Shown here: one piece after another, positions 27,444 through 36,823 of the stretch
Numbering within the stretch: position 1 is the first letter of the stretch
Layout: every line of letters starts with the position of its first letter
Origin: Saprospiraceae bacterium
Lineage (GTDB): Bacteria; Bacteroidota; Bacteroidia; Chitinophagales; Saprospiraceae
Length of the DNA stretch: 64,000 bases
Direction of reading: 5' to 3'
Assembly: GCA_016710585.1 (NCBI GenBank)
Contig: JADJVN010000024.1
Location: 7,864 to 71,863, forward strand
The notes under the pieces: generated by a model
The model's database searches: none
What the model was told of the DNA's origin: nothing
What the model saw: only the letters and a program-made list of their open reading frames with translations
Made by a program: the position numbers and the translations under genes

Positions 27444-28658
27444 ATGGATTCATTGACTCAATTGGTACTTGGTGCAGCATGTGGAGAAGCTGTCCTAGGA
27501 AAGAAAATAGGTAATAAAGCACTTGTACTAGGTGCTATCGGGGGAACGATCCCAGATCTTGATGTTTTGGCAAATTTTGTTCTAGATCAGTTAGATGCTT
27601 TGGCATTTCATAGAGGCCCCATGCACTCACTTTTATTTGCCTGTATTTTTCCATTTATAATAGCCTTTTTTATAAAGAAATTTTATGATTCAGGTATTTT
27701 TAATAATAAAGCCTACCGCATTTTTGGATTTGTTTTTGGCATTCTAATTTTTCTTGGAATAGGGGGTGTTTTATCTGCAATCCTGATATTTATTTTGTCC
27801 ACACAGGGATATTTATATGTAGCTATTTTAATTTTATCAGGATTTTTCTTTTTTAGATATGTCTACAAGAACTATTTAGTTAAATCACAGGAGTTCCCTT
27901 CAGCAAATTATTTTGACTTTGTAAAATTATTTTTTCTATCAATCATTACACACCCACTTTTAGATGCATTAACTACTTTTGGGACTCAGTTGCTCTGGCC
28001 ATTTTCGAATCATCGCTTTGCTGTTTCAAATATTGCTATTGTGGATCCAATTTATACTTTTCCATTTTTAGGGACTGTTATAGCTTGTGGTTTTTTTGAT
28101 AAGTCAGATCGTCGGAGAACCATAATCAATTATACTGGTATTATAATAAGTTCATTGTATATGATCGGAACCTTGTATACAAAATCTAAAGTAGATTCAG
28201 TATTTCAACAAAGTTTGCAAAGTAATTCAATTAAATATACAAGGATGTTGACGACACCAACTATTCTTAATAATATTTTATGGTATGGCATTGCTGAATC
28301 AGATTCTGTTTACTATTGTGGATACTATTCCATTTTTGATTCAAAAAAATCAGTTGAGTTAAGCCCGGTGCCAAAGTCACGCAATATAACAGATCCTTAC
28401 AAAGAGACAAAATTAATCAAGACATTGTCATGGTTCAGCGAATATTATTACAATGCAATGCCTACCAATGGTGACACCATTCAATACAATGATCTTCGAT
28501 ATGGCACGATGAGTTTTAAATTTGATAAAGCTGAAGATTTTATTTTTCATTTTAACTTATTGAAAGTTGATGAGGGCATTAATTTACTCCCTGAAGAGAG
28601 ACCAAAAAATAATCGAAGAGATCTTAAGACATTTTGGGAAAGATTGAAAGGAAATTAA
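27444..28658 (+). CDS. YdjM-like membrane-bound metal-dependent hydrolase (DUF457)
   Basis: 404 aa. N-terminal MDSLTQLVLGAACGEAVLG and GTIPDLDVL, then HRGPMHSL with the conserved histidines, and LSIITHPLLDALTTFG, all typical of the LexA-regulated YdjM/DUF457 family. There are about five TM helices (e.g. AYRIFGFVFGILIFLGIGG, VAILILSGFFFFRYV) and a soluble C-terminal part. Family members are presumed hydrolases acting at the inner membrane; the substrate is unknown. It follows the DUF2064 gene by 45 bases. Confidence 0.85.
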   Translation: MDSLTQLVLGAACGEAVLGKKIGNKALVLGAIGGTIPDLDVLANFVLDQLDALAFHRGPMHSLLFACIFPFIIAFFIKKFYDSGIFNNKAYRIFGFVFGILIFLGIGGVLSAILIFILSTQGYLYVAILILSGFFFFRYVYKNYLVKSQEFPSANYFDFVKLFFLSIITHPLLDALTTFGTQLLWPFSNHRFAVSNIAIVDPIYTFPFLGTVIACGFFDKSDRRRTIINYTGIIISSLYMIGTLYTKSKVDSVFQQSLQSNSIKYTRMLTTPTILNNILWYGIAESDSVYYCGYYSIFDSKKSVELSPVPKSRNITDPYKETKLIKTLSWFSEYYYNAMPTNGDTIQYNDLRYGTMSFKFDKAEDFIFHFNLLKVDEGINLLPEERPKNNRRDLKTFWERLKGN

Positions 28659-28758
28659 TTTGGAATTTTTTTCTAGTCAGTTTGAGCTATTATATTCATG
28701 AATTGATCTGAATTTATAAAAATAGTTATCAATTTTGTAACTCATTAAATTATGATCA

Positions 28759-29769
28759 ATGAAAAGAAAGGATTTTTTAAGAAGTGCTGGAATTCTTGGT
28801 GCTGCATCAGTTTTACCAGTAAGCAAAGTGATGACAAATACATTCGTACCAAGTTCAGATTGTGGAGGTGCTTGTGTTTTGATTCCATCTGAGACAGAGG
28901 GCCCTTTTCCTCTTGATCTTTCTGCAAATAATTTTTATTTTAGAAAAGATATTAGAGAGACACAATCTGGTGTAGAGCTTAGAGTAAAACTGAAGATCAT
29001 TGGATCGGCCAATTGCTTGCCTATGAGTAATGTTCGAGTGAATATTTGGCATTGTACAAAAGAAGGATTATATTCAGGATATGATAATAATCAGAATCGT
29101 GGACAAGCAGGCTTGACTTATTTGCGTGGATATCAGATAACAGATGCTAATGGAGAAGTAGATTTCGTTACCATTTTTCCAGGATGGTATACAGGTAGAA
29201 TCGCGCATATTCATTTTAAAGTAACGGTGAGTACTTCTTATTCAGCTGTCTCTCAGTTGACCTGGGATCTTGACAAGAAGAATGCGATATACACTGCGAA
29301 TCCATCTATATATACTAAAGGCGTCGATCCCTTAGCTATAAAAGACGATAATATATTCAGCGATGGTTCTACCTTGCAGATTGCTAGTTTGGAAAAAAAT
29401 ATTGATGGTTCCTATAGTACAGCATTGGAAGTCACAGTAAACGGAACAGGTGTGACAGGATTAGGGCATATAGAAAAAGAAAATGCAAAGCAATTTACAT
29501 TGGGACAGAATATTCCCAATCCTGTAATGAACTCTTGTGTGATTCCATTTTCACTTGTAAAAAAATCAAAAGTGGCAATAGAATTGTGGAATGTCGAAGG
29601 AAAAAAACTGAAAGAAATCTGCAATCAAAATTTACCTGCGGGAGATCATACAGTTGAGCTAGATTTCGAAAAATTACAACTGCCAAGAGCAAATTATGCT
29701 TACCAAATCATCGTGTCAAACGAAGATGGCACATTTATAGATTCTAAACTTTTGACGGTAGCTAATTAG
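28759..29769 (+). CDS. Intradiol-type dioxygenase with a T9SS sorting domain
   Basis: 336 aa. Residues 40-240 are a protocatechuate/catechol intradiol dioxygenase fold with the non-haem Fe(III) ligands Y108 (YSGY), Y144 (PGWY), H150 and H152 (AHIHF), plus the family SETEGPF stretch. Residues about 250-336 (QNIPNP ... ELWNVEGKKL ... LPAGDHTVELDF ... DSKLLTV) are a T9SS type A sorting domain, so it is exported across the outer membrane. The N-terminus MKRKDFLRSAGILGAASVLP is the export signal. Such secreted enzymes open aromatic rings of humic or lignin-like compounds; the substrate here is not known. Confidence 0.9.
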   Translation: MKRKDFLRSAGILGAASVLPVSKVMTNTFVPSSDCGGACVLIPSETEGPFPLDLSANNFYFRKDIRETQSGVELRVKLKIIGSANCLPMSNVRVNIWHCTKEGLYSGYDNNQNRGQAGLTYLRGYQITDANGEVDFVTIFPGWYTGRIAHIHFKVTVSTSYSAVSQLTWDLDKKNAIYTANPSIYTKGVDPLAIKDDNIFSDGSTLQIASLEKNIDGSYSTALEVTVNGTGVTGLGHIEKENAKQFTLGQNIPNPVMNSCVIPFSLVKKSKVAIELWNVEGKKLKEICNQNLPAGDHTVELDFEKLQLPRANYAYQIIVSNEDGTFIDSKLLTVAN

Positions 29770-30064
29770 CCTGGAAGCGATTCCAAGATGGTAATGCCAA
29801 TGAAAATGTATTGTATTAGGCATTGATTATTCAATCAAACAGAAATATCCATTTGGATAAAGGATATAAAAATTTCCAATCGAAAGATCTTTTAAACCTG
29901 AAAAATGACTTTAGCTGAATTACTTGAATAGGTGACATTAAGATAACAGATCTAGTTCAAACTAAATCAAATTTAGGTCTCATCTTGATTACAAAATAAG
30001 CCACACACAGACATTGACATGTCTGATAAATTAGAATTTGGATAACACATTAAAAAACTGTACC
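29770..30064. other. Intergenic region without a recognisable element
   Basis: About 295 bases with no useful frame, repeat or promoter consensus that I can see. It separates the plus-strand dioxygenase from minus-strand genes. Confidence 0.5.
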
Positions 30065-30235
30065 TTAGCAATAGCCAAGATCCTCATCATTTTCATAGTT
30101 ATATTCTCCAGATCGCTTCACTTTGATTTCAACATCTTGTGAATCGTCTTTAGAAGTTCGGTTTTTGAAAATGCCTTTTTTTTCTTTTGCCTTATCTTCT
30201 TCTTTAGAAGATTTAAATTTAAATATGTTTTTCAT
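30065..30235 (-). CDS. Small charged protein, 56 aa
   Basis: ATG at 30235 (MKNIFKFKSSKEEDKAKEK) to a TAA at 30065. Highly charged, with Lys/Glu repeats in the first half and an acidic, aromatic end (SGEYNYENDEDLGYC). No signal peptide or TM helix. Too short for usual ORF cut-offs. It sits alone between the dioxygenase and TerC. The balanced charge pattern and clean frame suggest a real gene; the function is unknown. Confidence 0.5.
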   Translation of the reverse strand: MKNIFKFKSSKEEDKAKEKKGIFKNRTSKDDSQDVEIKVKRSGEYNYENDEDLGYC

Positions 30236-30330
30236 GGCCTAAACCAGTTTTATAATATGTTCATGGATTACAAACGCAAATATACTAAAAAAATTTAATA
30301 TATTATATAGACGTTAACAATGCCTTAAAG

Positions 30331-31314
30331 TCACTTTTGTGCATTATCTTTTCTCGTTTTCCACAAAGAAAAGATCATTCCGCCTCCAATGCACACTACG
30401 ATCATACTCAGACTCGCCCATTCTGGTATTTTGACGTAATGACTTAGAATTATTTTTATGCCTATCAGTATTAGCAAAATCGCTAATGCATAATTAATAT
30501 ATTCAAATCTTTTTAATATCTTAGATAGAATAGCATATAGCGCCCTTAAATTGGCTACAGCCAAAATATTGGACGACAATACGATAAAGGGATCCGTTGT
30601 AATGGCAAAGATAGCAGGAATTGAGTCTAATGCAAATAAAATATCTGTAAATTCTATTGCAATAAGTGTTAAAAAAAGCGGGGTCAAGGCTCTTTTGCCC
30701 ATTTTCTTAATCACAAAACGAGTTCCATGATAGCCTTTTGTCACTGGAAACCATTTTCGGATCAATTTGATGATAAAACTTTTATTTGGATCTTCTGGAT
30801 TATCTGGATCAGATCTGAAGATTTTTATCCCTGAAAAAATCAACAATGCCCCAAGGACGAATATCAACCAACTGATAGAATTGATTAGCCATAATCCTGC
30901 GACGATTAAAATTCCTCTTAAAATAATTGCAGACCATATCCCTATAGATAATAAACTGCCTTGATTTTGGGCTGGCACTTGGAAATAACTCAATAAAAAT
31001 GCCATAACAAAAATATTGTCTATACTCAAGGATTGTTCGATCAGATAGCCTGTAAAGAATAAACTGATCGCCTTGGCACCAGTCAGTTCTGTATCTTGTG
31101 ACATGAACCCTTGAAAAAGATCATTCTCATATCCAAAGTAAATGAATACCATAGTACTCAAGGTGATCAATGCCCAATATGTCATTGATTGGATTGCTTT
31201 TCTATTGACATTTCTAGTGCCAACTACAGCAAAAACTTTATAATCTATAAATACCGCAAATCCGAGAAATAAGAGATATCCTATCCAATATATCATAATA
31301 CCATACCAATGCAA
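30331..31314 (-). CDS. TerC/Alx family integral membrane protein
   Basis: 327 aa with about nine TM helices. Family landmarks: TGYLIEQSLSIDNIFVMAFLLSYF (the SxDNxFV motif), VIEFTDILFALDSIPAIFAIT-type segment with its acidic pair (EFTDILFALD), and a cytoplasmic loop RSDPDNPEDPNKS between them. TerC/Alx proteins export Mn(II) and help metalate exported proteins, which would suit the metal-handling genes nearby. Original roles in tellurite resistance are not shown for this subtype. Start ATG at 31314 (MHWYGIM). Confidence 0.9.
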   Translation of the reverse strand: MHWYGIMIYWIGYLLFLGFAVFIDYKVFAVVGTRNVNRKAIQSMTYWALITLSTMVFIYFGYENDLFQGFMSQDTELTGAKAISLFFTGYLIEQSLSIDNIFVMAFLLSYFQVPAQNQGSLLSIGIWSAIILRGILIVAGLWLINSISWLIFVLGALLIFSGIKIFRSDPDNPEDPNKSFIIKLIRKWFPVTKGYHGTRFVIKKMGKRALTPLFLTLIAIEFTDILFALDSIPAIFAITTDPFIVLSSNILAVANLRALYAILSKILKRFEYINYALAILLILIGIKIILSHYVKIPEWASLSMIVVCIGGGMIFSLWKTRKDNAQK

Positions 31315-31519
31315 GGAATATGAATTTTGTTTTTGAGAGCTCGATAATTTACAATTTGTTCACTTCCAAAGTTTTAGTGCGTTTTTATCCCTAGAATTAA
31401 TTTGATATGATCTTATTTTTACTCCTCTAAGTTATTGAACTATAGAGTTTGGTATATTTTTAATTTTCAGATATAATTTTATTTAATATAAAAAATATTT
31501 AAGAATAATATATTTATCG

Positions 31520-31527
31520 TAATTTTG
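31520..31527 (+). promoter_or_regulatory. Putative -7 box for the DksA-like gene
   Basis: TAATTTTG (TAnnTTTG), 84 bases upstream of the ATG at 31611. No -33 TTG is seen. The rest of the gap 31315-31510 shows nothing notable. Confidence 0.4.
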
Positions 31528-31610
31528 CGGCAAATTTCCTAGAAGGGGTACTTGAATGTCCTCTTGAAGAAACTCAATATTTTGAGCATTTTCATAAATT
31601 TGATTTAAAT

Positions 31611-32084
31611 ATGGCCAAAAAAGTAACAAAAGCAACCCAAGCAGTAAAGACCAGATATTCTGATGAGGAATTGGAAGAATTCAAAAAACTGATTGATGAT
31701 AAAATGGTGCAAGCCAAACAAGAGCTGACAGATATTGAACAGCAAATGATGGAAATGCGTGAGAACATGGCAGATGAACAAGGTGGGGATTGGTTTGATG
31801 ATAGCTCTGTGCATACTGAAATTGAGTTTTTAACAAAAATGGCTGAAAGACAACGTCAATTTGTACAAAGCCTTGAAATGGCTTTAGTAAGAATCAAGAA
31901 TAAGTCATACGGCATTTGTACTGTTACTGGAGATCTTATAGAAAAGGAAAGATTAAGAATAGTCCCTCATGCGACAAAAAGTGTTAAAGCAAAAGAGAAA
32001 GAAAGTCCTTCTGTGAATCATGATAATGATAGACCAGTAGTGAACTATGACGATGGTCCAGATGAGCAGCCATTGGTGGATTAA
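31611..32084 (+). CDS. TraR/DksA-like transcription factor with degenerate zinc finger
   Basis: 157 aa. N-terminal Lys-rich tail, long helical hairpin (about 20-95: SDEELEEFKKLIDDKM ... FLTKMAERQRQFVQSLEMAL), then the C-terminal finger region YGICTVTGDLIEKERL. Only one of the four zinc cysteines of DksA is left (C in GICTVTG), a form common in Bacteroidota. DksA proteins bind RNA polymerase through the secondary channel and modify the ppGpp response. It is convergent with ptuB, overlapping its end by 4 bases. Confidence 0.85.
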   Translation: MAKKVTKATQAVKTRYSDEELEEFKKLIDDKMVQAKQELTDIEQQMMEMRENMADEQGGDWFDDSSVHTEIEFLTKMAERQRQFVQSLEMALVRIKNKSYGICTVTGDLIEKERLRIVPHATKSVKAKEKESPSVNHDNDRPVVNYDDGPDEQPLVD

Positions 32085-32726
32085 GAAGTTTTAATTTTCG
32101 ATTTTATATACCATACCACAATTCCACAGTAAGGTATTAGTTTGCCATTTACTGGGTTCATATAGTTGTCCAAATATTTTTTTAGTTCGGTTTCTTCTAC
32201 TCTTTTATTCTTAGCCGTCAATATTGTTATAAAGAAAAACAATAGCTTTTTTCGGTTTTCAACATGAAAGTCAAAATTCAATTTTGCTCCATTCAAATTT
32301 AATTCATTGTTCAAATCTTGATCTTCAATTTCAGAACGTGATCTTATTCGTCCTGATGCCTTTTCATAATAGATGTTAGCAATTGTTCTGGCAGATGTAG
32401 GATTTACACTAAGTTCCTTGCGCTCTGTTCGTGTTGTATCACATGATTTATTGTTGTCTCCACAAACCAAAAAAAGATTACTGTAATCCAACTTTTTATA
32501 TTCTAGATTATCAAAAGAAAGTGACCTTGGGAACCAATGCTCAATCTTTGAATCACCCTCCTTTATGCGACACATACAATAAATAAGTGCATAAATGATT
32601 TTGTTCCTTCAATAAGGATTTTCTAAGCACATTTCTAACTGAAGAATCCGATATTTCCCAATTGCCACCTATTTTAATATATTGAATAAGATTATTTGGT
32701 GGGTTTCCCTTTTTAATGTACAGCAT
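32081..32726 (-). CDS. ptuB: PtuB-like HNH endonuclease of a Septu defence pair, frameshifted
   Basis: The frame 32081-32575 holds the HNH core (KIEHWFPRS, YSNLFLVCGDNNKSCDT, LSVNP). Its missing N-terminus lies one frame away: ATG at 32726 (MLYIKKGNPPN ... LLKEQNHLCTY) overlapping the ptuA stop by 14 bases. The join needs removal of a 4-base duplication (TTATTTAT) near 32590, which gives CTYCMCRIKEG with its zinc cysteines. This is the TIGR02646-type HNH family found with Septu and some retrons; no reverse transcriptase is present here. It likely cuts phage nucleic acid when PtuA senses infection. Confidence 0.8.
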
Positions 32727-33954
32727 TCTCCATCTGAATTAATGTATCAAGTCTGATGACTTCAAAATCATTTTCATCCAAACTCGATTTGAGTATTTCT
32801 AATTCTTTAATTGCATCAGAAATCTTTTCGTTGTCTATTAATTCTTCAATTTTTTTGACTTGGTCAAGAATTGCCTTAGGCCTAATCTCAACACCCATAA
32901 GATATTTGACTATAAAATTTATATCTCTACCGTAAATATTCACAAGTTTATCAGAAGGTGTATATTTAAAGTTGTCCAAGTAAATGACTTCATCTTGTTT
33001 AAGATTATTGATCATATAGGGCGAATGACTAGTCACTATGAATTGGATATTAGGGAATGCTGAAGTAAGGATATCCAATATTATAGCTTGCCACCTTGGA
33101 TGAAAATGAGAATCAATTTCGTCTATCATGACTATTCCATCTGCTTCAGAGAAAGAATCAGATTTAGGATTAATTTCTGAAATCTGCGAAATTAATATAT
33201 AAATAATTGAAAACATCCTCTGCTCTCCGCTTGATAAGGATCTGAATTCAATAAAATTATCATTTTTTTTCAAATACAAAACGAGCTTATTCTCTTTATC
33301 ATCTTGCTTTACCTCCAGAGAAACTTGATTTAATGAATACAATTGTTGCAGAATTTGATTCATTATCTCATTAAATTTTTGAAGTGGCTTATGAATATAA
33401 TTATTATCTTTTCTTACGAATGCTTCATGCTTTAGTATTCGATCTTGCCTATCATACCATGCAAAGAACTCATTGATATTAAAGCCAGAAATTGAAAGTT
33501 GAGTAGTATATTGTTTGTAGGTTGGTATCTTTGAAAAAATTTCAACGTTATCTGACTCGATTAAGTTTGCATTGATAAATATAAAAACAGGAGAATTATC
33601 TTTTATATTTAATATTTTATTTCCTAATTGTACATCATCATATGACAATCGTATATAGAAACTGTTTTCATGAAACTTGGATATGATAAAATTCTTTTCA
33701 ATTTTATCAAATTTAAATTGAATTTTGCTATTTATACTAAATGTCAGAGTTGGATTAACCATACTTAGATCACCTCTGCTTCCACCTTCAAACGAACTTA
33801 AAAAAGAAATTAAAATTTTCTCAAGAATCTTTAATAATGTAGTTTTCCCAGATCCATTTTCTCCAATGATGACATTTTTTGATTTACTGAAAGGAATATG
33901 TACTTCATCTTTGAATCCATGAATATTTTGAATAGTTACTGATTCTAATCTCAT
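32713..33954 (-). CDS. ptuA: PtuA-like AAA ATPase of a Septu defence pair
   Basis: 413 aa SMC/RecF-like ATPase. Walker A GENGSGKTT (residues 32-40), ABC-type signature SSGEQRMFS, Walker B IVMIDEIDSHFHP, and the D/H loop QFIVTSHSPYM. The insert between is alpha-helical and shorter than in SMC proteins. In Septu, PtuA forms a complex with the HNH nuclease PtuB and gates it by ATP binding. The intact frame and overlap with ptuB indicate one operon. Alternative: the ATPase of a retron type I-A system, made unlikely by the lack of RT and ncRNA. Confidence 0.82.
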   Translation of the reverse strand: MRLESVTIQNIHGFKDEVHIPFSKSKNVIIGENGSGKTTLLKILEKILISFLSSFEGGSRGDLSMVNPTLTFSINSKIQFKFDKIEKNFIISKFHENSFYIRLSYDDVQLGNKILNIKDNSPVFIFINANLIESDNVEIFSKIPTYKQYTTQLSISGFNINEFFAWYDRQDRILKHEAFVRKDNNYIHKPLQKFNEIMNQILQQLYSLNQVSLEVKQDDKENKLVLYLKKNDNFIEFRSLSSGEQRMFSIIYILISQISEINPKSDSFSEADGIVMIDEIDSHFHPRWQAIILDILTSAFPNIQFIVTSHSPYMINNLKQDEVIYLDNFKYTPSDKLVNIYGRDINFIVKYLMGVEIRPKAILDQVKKIEELIDNEKISDAIKELEILKSSLDENDFEVIRLDTLIQMENAVH

Positions 33955-33993
33955 GTTGCAATAATAGGATAAAAATTGGAATATTCCAAATCC

Positions 33994-34944
33994 TTATCGC
34001 AACACTTTCTTAACCGCCGCCACAACATCCTTCACGCCCAAGCCATATTTTTCCATTAACTGCAATGGTGTTCCACTTTCACCAAACGAATCATTTACTG
34101 CGACATACTCTTGTCTGCAAGGATGATGTTGAACCAATAATTGAGCTATGCTATCACCTAATCCTCCGTTGCGCTGATGTTCTTCTGCGCTGACTACTTT
34201 ACCCGTTTTTCTTACGGATTGGAGAATTGCTTTTTCGTCCAATGGCTTTATCGTATGAATATTGATTAATTCACAATCTATGCCTTCTTTTTCTAATTCT
34301 CTTACTGCTTCTAATGCATTCCACACGAGATGCCCTGTAGCAAAAATGCTGACATCTTTTCCTTCTTTCAAAGTGATCGCTTTGCCTATTTCAAATTTTT
34401 GATCTTGTAAAAATACAGGCCAATCTGGTCTCCCAAATCGCAAATAAACGGGACCATCATATTCTGCGATTGCTGCTGCTGCAGCTCTGGTTTGGGCATA
34501 ATCAGCGGGATTGATTACTGTCATCCCTGGCAACATTTTCATCAAGCCCAAGTCTTCAAGAATTTGATGAGTGGCACCATCTTCACCTAAAGTCAGACCA
34601 GCATGTGAAGCACAGATTTTTACATTTTTATTAGAATATGCCACAGACTGTCTAATCTGATCGAATACCCTTCCAGTTGAAAAATTGGCAAAAGTACCAG
34701 TATAGGGCACCATTCCTACTGTAGCGAGTCCTGCCGCCATGCCTATCATATTGGCTTCTGAAATTCCACATTGGATGAATCGCGAAGGGAATTCCTTTTC
34801 AAATAAATCCATCTTCAATGAACCTGCGAGATCAGCGCACAATGCCACTATATTTGGATTGCGCCTTGCAGCATCCAACAGTCCATCTCCGAAACCATTT
34901 CTAGTTGCTTTTTTTTCTAAACTTGTAAATTTATCCCAGCTCAT
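33994..34944 (-). CDS. Transketolase, C-terminal subunit
   Basis: 316 aa carrying the pyrimidine-binding (Pyr) and C-terminal domains of transketolase: RFIQCGISEANMIGMAAGLA, the catalytic-type Glu region, HAGLTLGEDGATHQ (the substrate-site motif) and SAEEHQRNGGLGDSI. Bacteroidota often encode transketolase as two proteins; this is the second half. It transfers two-carbon ketol units in the pentose phosphate pathway. Its ATG overlaps the stop of the N-terminal subunit gene by 4 bases, so the two are co-translated at equal levels. Confidence 0.93.
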   Translation of the reverse strand: MSWDKFTSLEKKATRNGFGDGLLDAARRNPNIVALCADLAGSLKMDLFEKEFPSRFIQCGISEANMIGMAAGLATVGMVPYTGTFANFSTGRVFDQIRQSVAYSNKNVKICASHAGLTLGEDGATHQILEDLGLMKMLPGMTVINPADYAQTRAAAAAIAEYDGPVYLRFGRPDWPVFLQDQKFEIGKAITLKEGKDVSIFATGHLVWNALEAVRELEKEGIDCELINIHTIKPLDEKAILQSVRKTGKVVSAEEHQRNGGLGDSIAQLLVQHHPCRQEYVAVNDSFGESGTPLQLMEKYGLGVKDVVAAVKKVLR

Positions 34945-35790
34945 ATCTTAAAATCTCCTAATGTTTCTTCTAATTGATTTAATGCAATTTTACATTGCTC
35001 ATCATTTGGAGCAACGCCATGCCATTTATGAGAACCCATCATAAAATCGACGCCATAGCCCATTTCAGTCTTCATCAGGATCACTTTCGGTTTGCCATTT
35101 CCAACAGCTTTTTTGACGATATCTAAACATGCCACGACATGACTCATATTATTTCCTTCCATATTATAGACGTCCCATCCAAATGATAGCCATTTGGCAG
35201 GTAGATCACCTAGAGACATCACTTTATTAGTCGGTCCATCTATTTGTTGTCCATTCCAATCAACAGCAACAATCACATTGTCCAATTTATGATGCGCAGC
35301 AGCCAAAGCAGCTTCCCAGATCTGTCCTTCTTGCAATTCACCATCGCCAGTTAAGACGTAAACGATGCCTGGATCTTTTTGAAGTTTCTTCCCATAAGCT
35401 GCACCCAAAGCAACTGACAATCCTTGACCCAATGATCCAGAAGCTACTCGTACTCCTGGTAGATGTTCATGAGTAGCAGGATGACCTTGCAATCTAGAAT
35501 TTAATTTTCTAAAAGTAGCTAATTCATCAACTGGAAAGTAGCCTGATCGAGCTAATACAGAATAAAAAACAGGTGATATATGACCATTGGATAAGAAAAA
35601 TAAATCTTCGGATTTTCCAGACATTGAGAATCTCGGATTGTGATTCATTTGCCTAAAATAAAGTGCAGTAAGAAAATCCGCACATCCTAATGATCCACCA
35701 GGATGGCCACTTTTTGATAGCCACACTTGCCGGACGATATCCCTTCTCACTTGAGAAGCGATGGTTTGAAGTTCTGAGATCGTTTTCATA
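34941..35790 (-). CDS. Transketolase, N-terminal (TPP-binding) subunit
   Basis: About 283 aa with the TPP-binding domain: SGHPGGSLGCADFLTALYF, SGSLGQGLSVALGAAYG, and GDGELQEGQIWEAALAA ... VDWNGQQIDG (the GDG...N Mg/TPP motif). I chose the ATG at 35790 (MKTISEL) over a GTG at 35795, since a -7 box at 35798-35805 puts the transcript start near 35792. It works only with the C-terminal subunit encoded directly after it. Confidence 0.93.
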
Positions 35791-35797
35791 AACACTG

Positions 35798-35805
35798 CAA
35801 AGGTA
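35798..35805 (-). promoter_or_regulatory. -7 promoter box of the transketolase operon
   Basis: The minus strand reads TACCTTTG (TAnnTTTG). The predicted start is only a few bases before the ATG, so the mRNA should be nearly leaderless. It decides the start codon of the N-terminal subunit. Confidence 0.5.
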
Positions 35806-35842
35806 GCGCCCTAAAAGCAGAAAAGCCATAAAACACCAAAAT

Positions 35843-35872
35843 AAAAAAGCCTGAATTTTTCATTCAGGCTTT
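35843..35872 (-). terminator. Terminator after the outer-membrane protein gene
   Basis: Stem AGCCTGAAT / ATTCAGGCT (35848-35856 and 35862-35870) with a 5-base loop, flanked by A-runs on one side and T-runs on the other. Read on the minus strand it ends in TTTTTTATTTT and closes the sigma/anti-sigma/barrel operon. Confidence 0.75.
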
Positions 35873-35934
35873 ACCACATATAAAAGAAAGTAAACGATAC
35901 CTTTATCGTATTTATTTAAACAAACAATTTAACC

Positions 35935-36795
35935 CTAAAAATCAAACCAAATACCCACTTCAGCATTTCTGAAATCTGTATCTTCCCAAGTGCTGGAAAG
36001 ATCATAGTTTCCAAACAACTTAAAAGGACCTACATCCACTCTTGTGCTCAAACCATAACGATATGGATTGAATCCGAAATCTTCTTCAACTTCAATACTT
36101 TTCTTTGAATTAATCGCTTTCGTTTCATGTTCTTGATGAACTAATAATCCACCATATCCTCCAAAACCAATTCCTACCTTGCCCAATCCTTTTATTTTAT
36201 TGGATTGGAAATACACCATTAATGGGATTTGTAATTGATGGATATCAAATTCACTGCATTTGATATCACTGTCTTTGGCATAGGCCAATGTTTTGTTTGG
36301 TTCGAAGCTTAAAGTATTCTTAAATTCATAGCTGCTATATCGCCATCCGAAAGCAGTCATCAACATTGCATTTTTTGAACCTAAATATATTCGTGTGGGC
36401 AAAAAATTGAATGTCCAACTCCATGATTCAAAAGGTTTTATTTCAAGATCATTGACTAATATCGTTGGTTTTGGACTTGCAGTGTTGAATAATAAATTAA
36501 CCCCAAGATCAATTTCTAAAAAGTCAACATCTGCAAATTTTTTTGACTTCGTTTTCTTCTCTGGATTGATATTTTCTTTCTGGACATCTCCATTGTTTTT
36601 GTCCAAGTTGATATCATACTCTGGAGCCGTATTTTCTTTTTTGTTATTTTGATTTTTATCAATAATTAGAATTTCTTTTTCTTTCAAATTGATTCTAAAA
36701 GTATCTTCTTTAGTGGTTGGTTTTGGATCATCTTGTGCTTGAAGTCCGCAAATAAATAGTGCTAAAATAATGGATTGAAAAAATTTGTTTTTCAT
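35935..36795 (-). CDS. Outer-membrane protein, 286 aa, in the ECF sigma operon
   Basis: Signal peptide (SIILALFICGLQAQ), then a charged Asn/Lys/Glu-rich linker (about 22-85), then a barrel-like domain with strands such as LEIDLGVNLLF, TAFGWRYSSYEF, GKVGIGFGGYGG and a final VGIWFDF ending in Phe. The specific family is not recognised. It is the third gene after an ECF sigma and its putative anti-sigma and is closed by a terminator, so it is probably the target of, or partner in, that envelope response. Confidence 0.65.
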   Translation of the reverse strand: MKNKFFQSIILALFICGLQAQDDPKPTTKEDTFRINLKEKEILIIDKNQNNKKENTAPEYDINLDKNNGDVQKENINPEKKTKSKKFADVDFLEIDLGVNLLFNTASPKPTILVNDLEIKPFESWSWTFNFLPTRIYLGSKNAMLMTAFGWRYSSYEFKNTLSFEPNKTLAYAKDSDIKCSEFDIHQLQIPLMVYFQSNKIKGLGKVGIGFGGYGGLLVHQEHETKAINSKKSIEVEEDFGFNPYRYGLSTRVDVGPFKLFGNYDLSSTWEDTDFRNAEVGIWFDF

Positions 36796-36823
36796 ATTTT
36801 TTTGATTTATTTTTTGATTTAAA

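Noticed and set aside
32081..33954. Retron type I-A system (ATPase plus HNH)
   Set aside because: No reverse transcriptase gene and no msr/msd-like inverted repeats near the pair, so Septu fits better.
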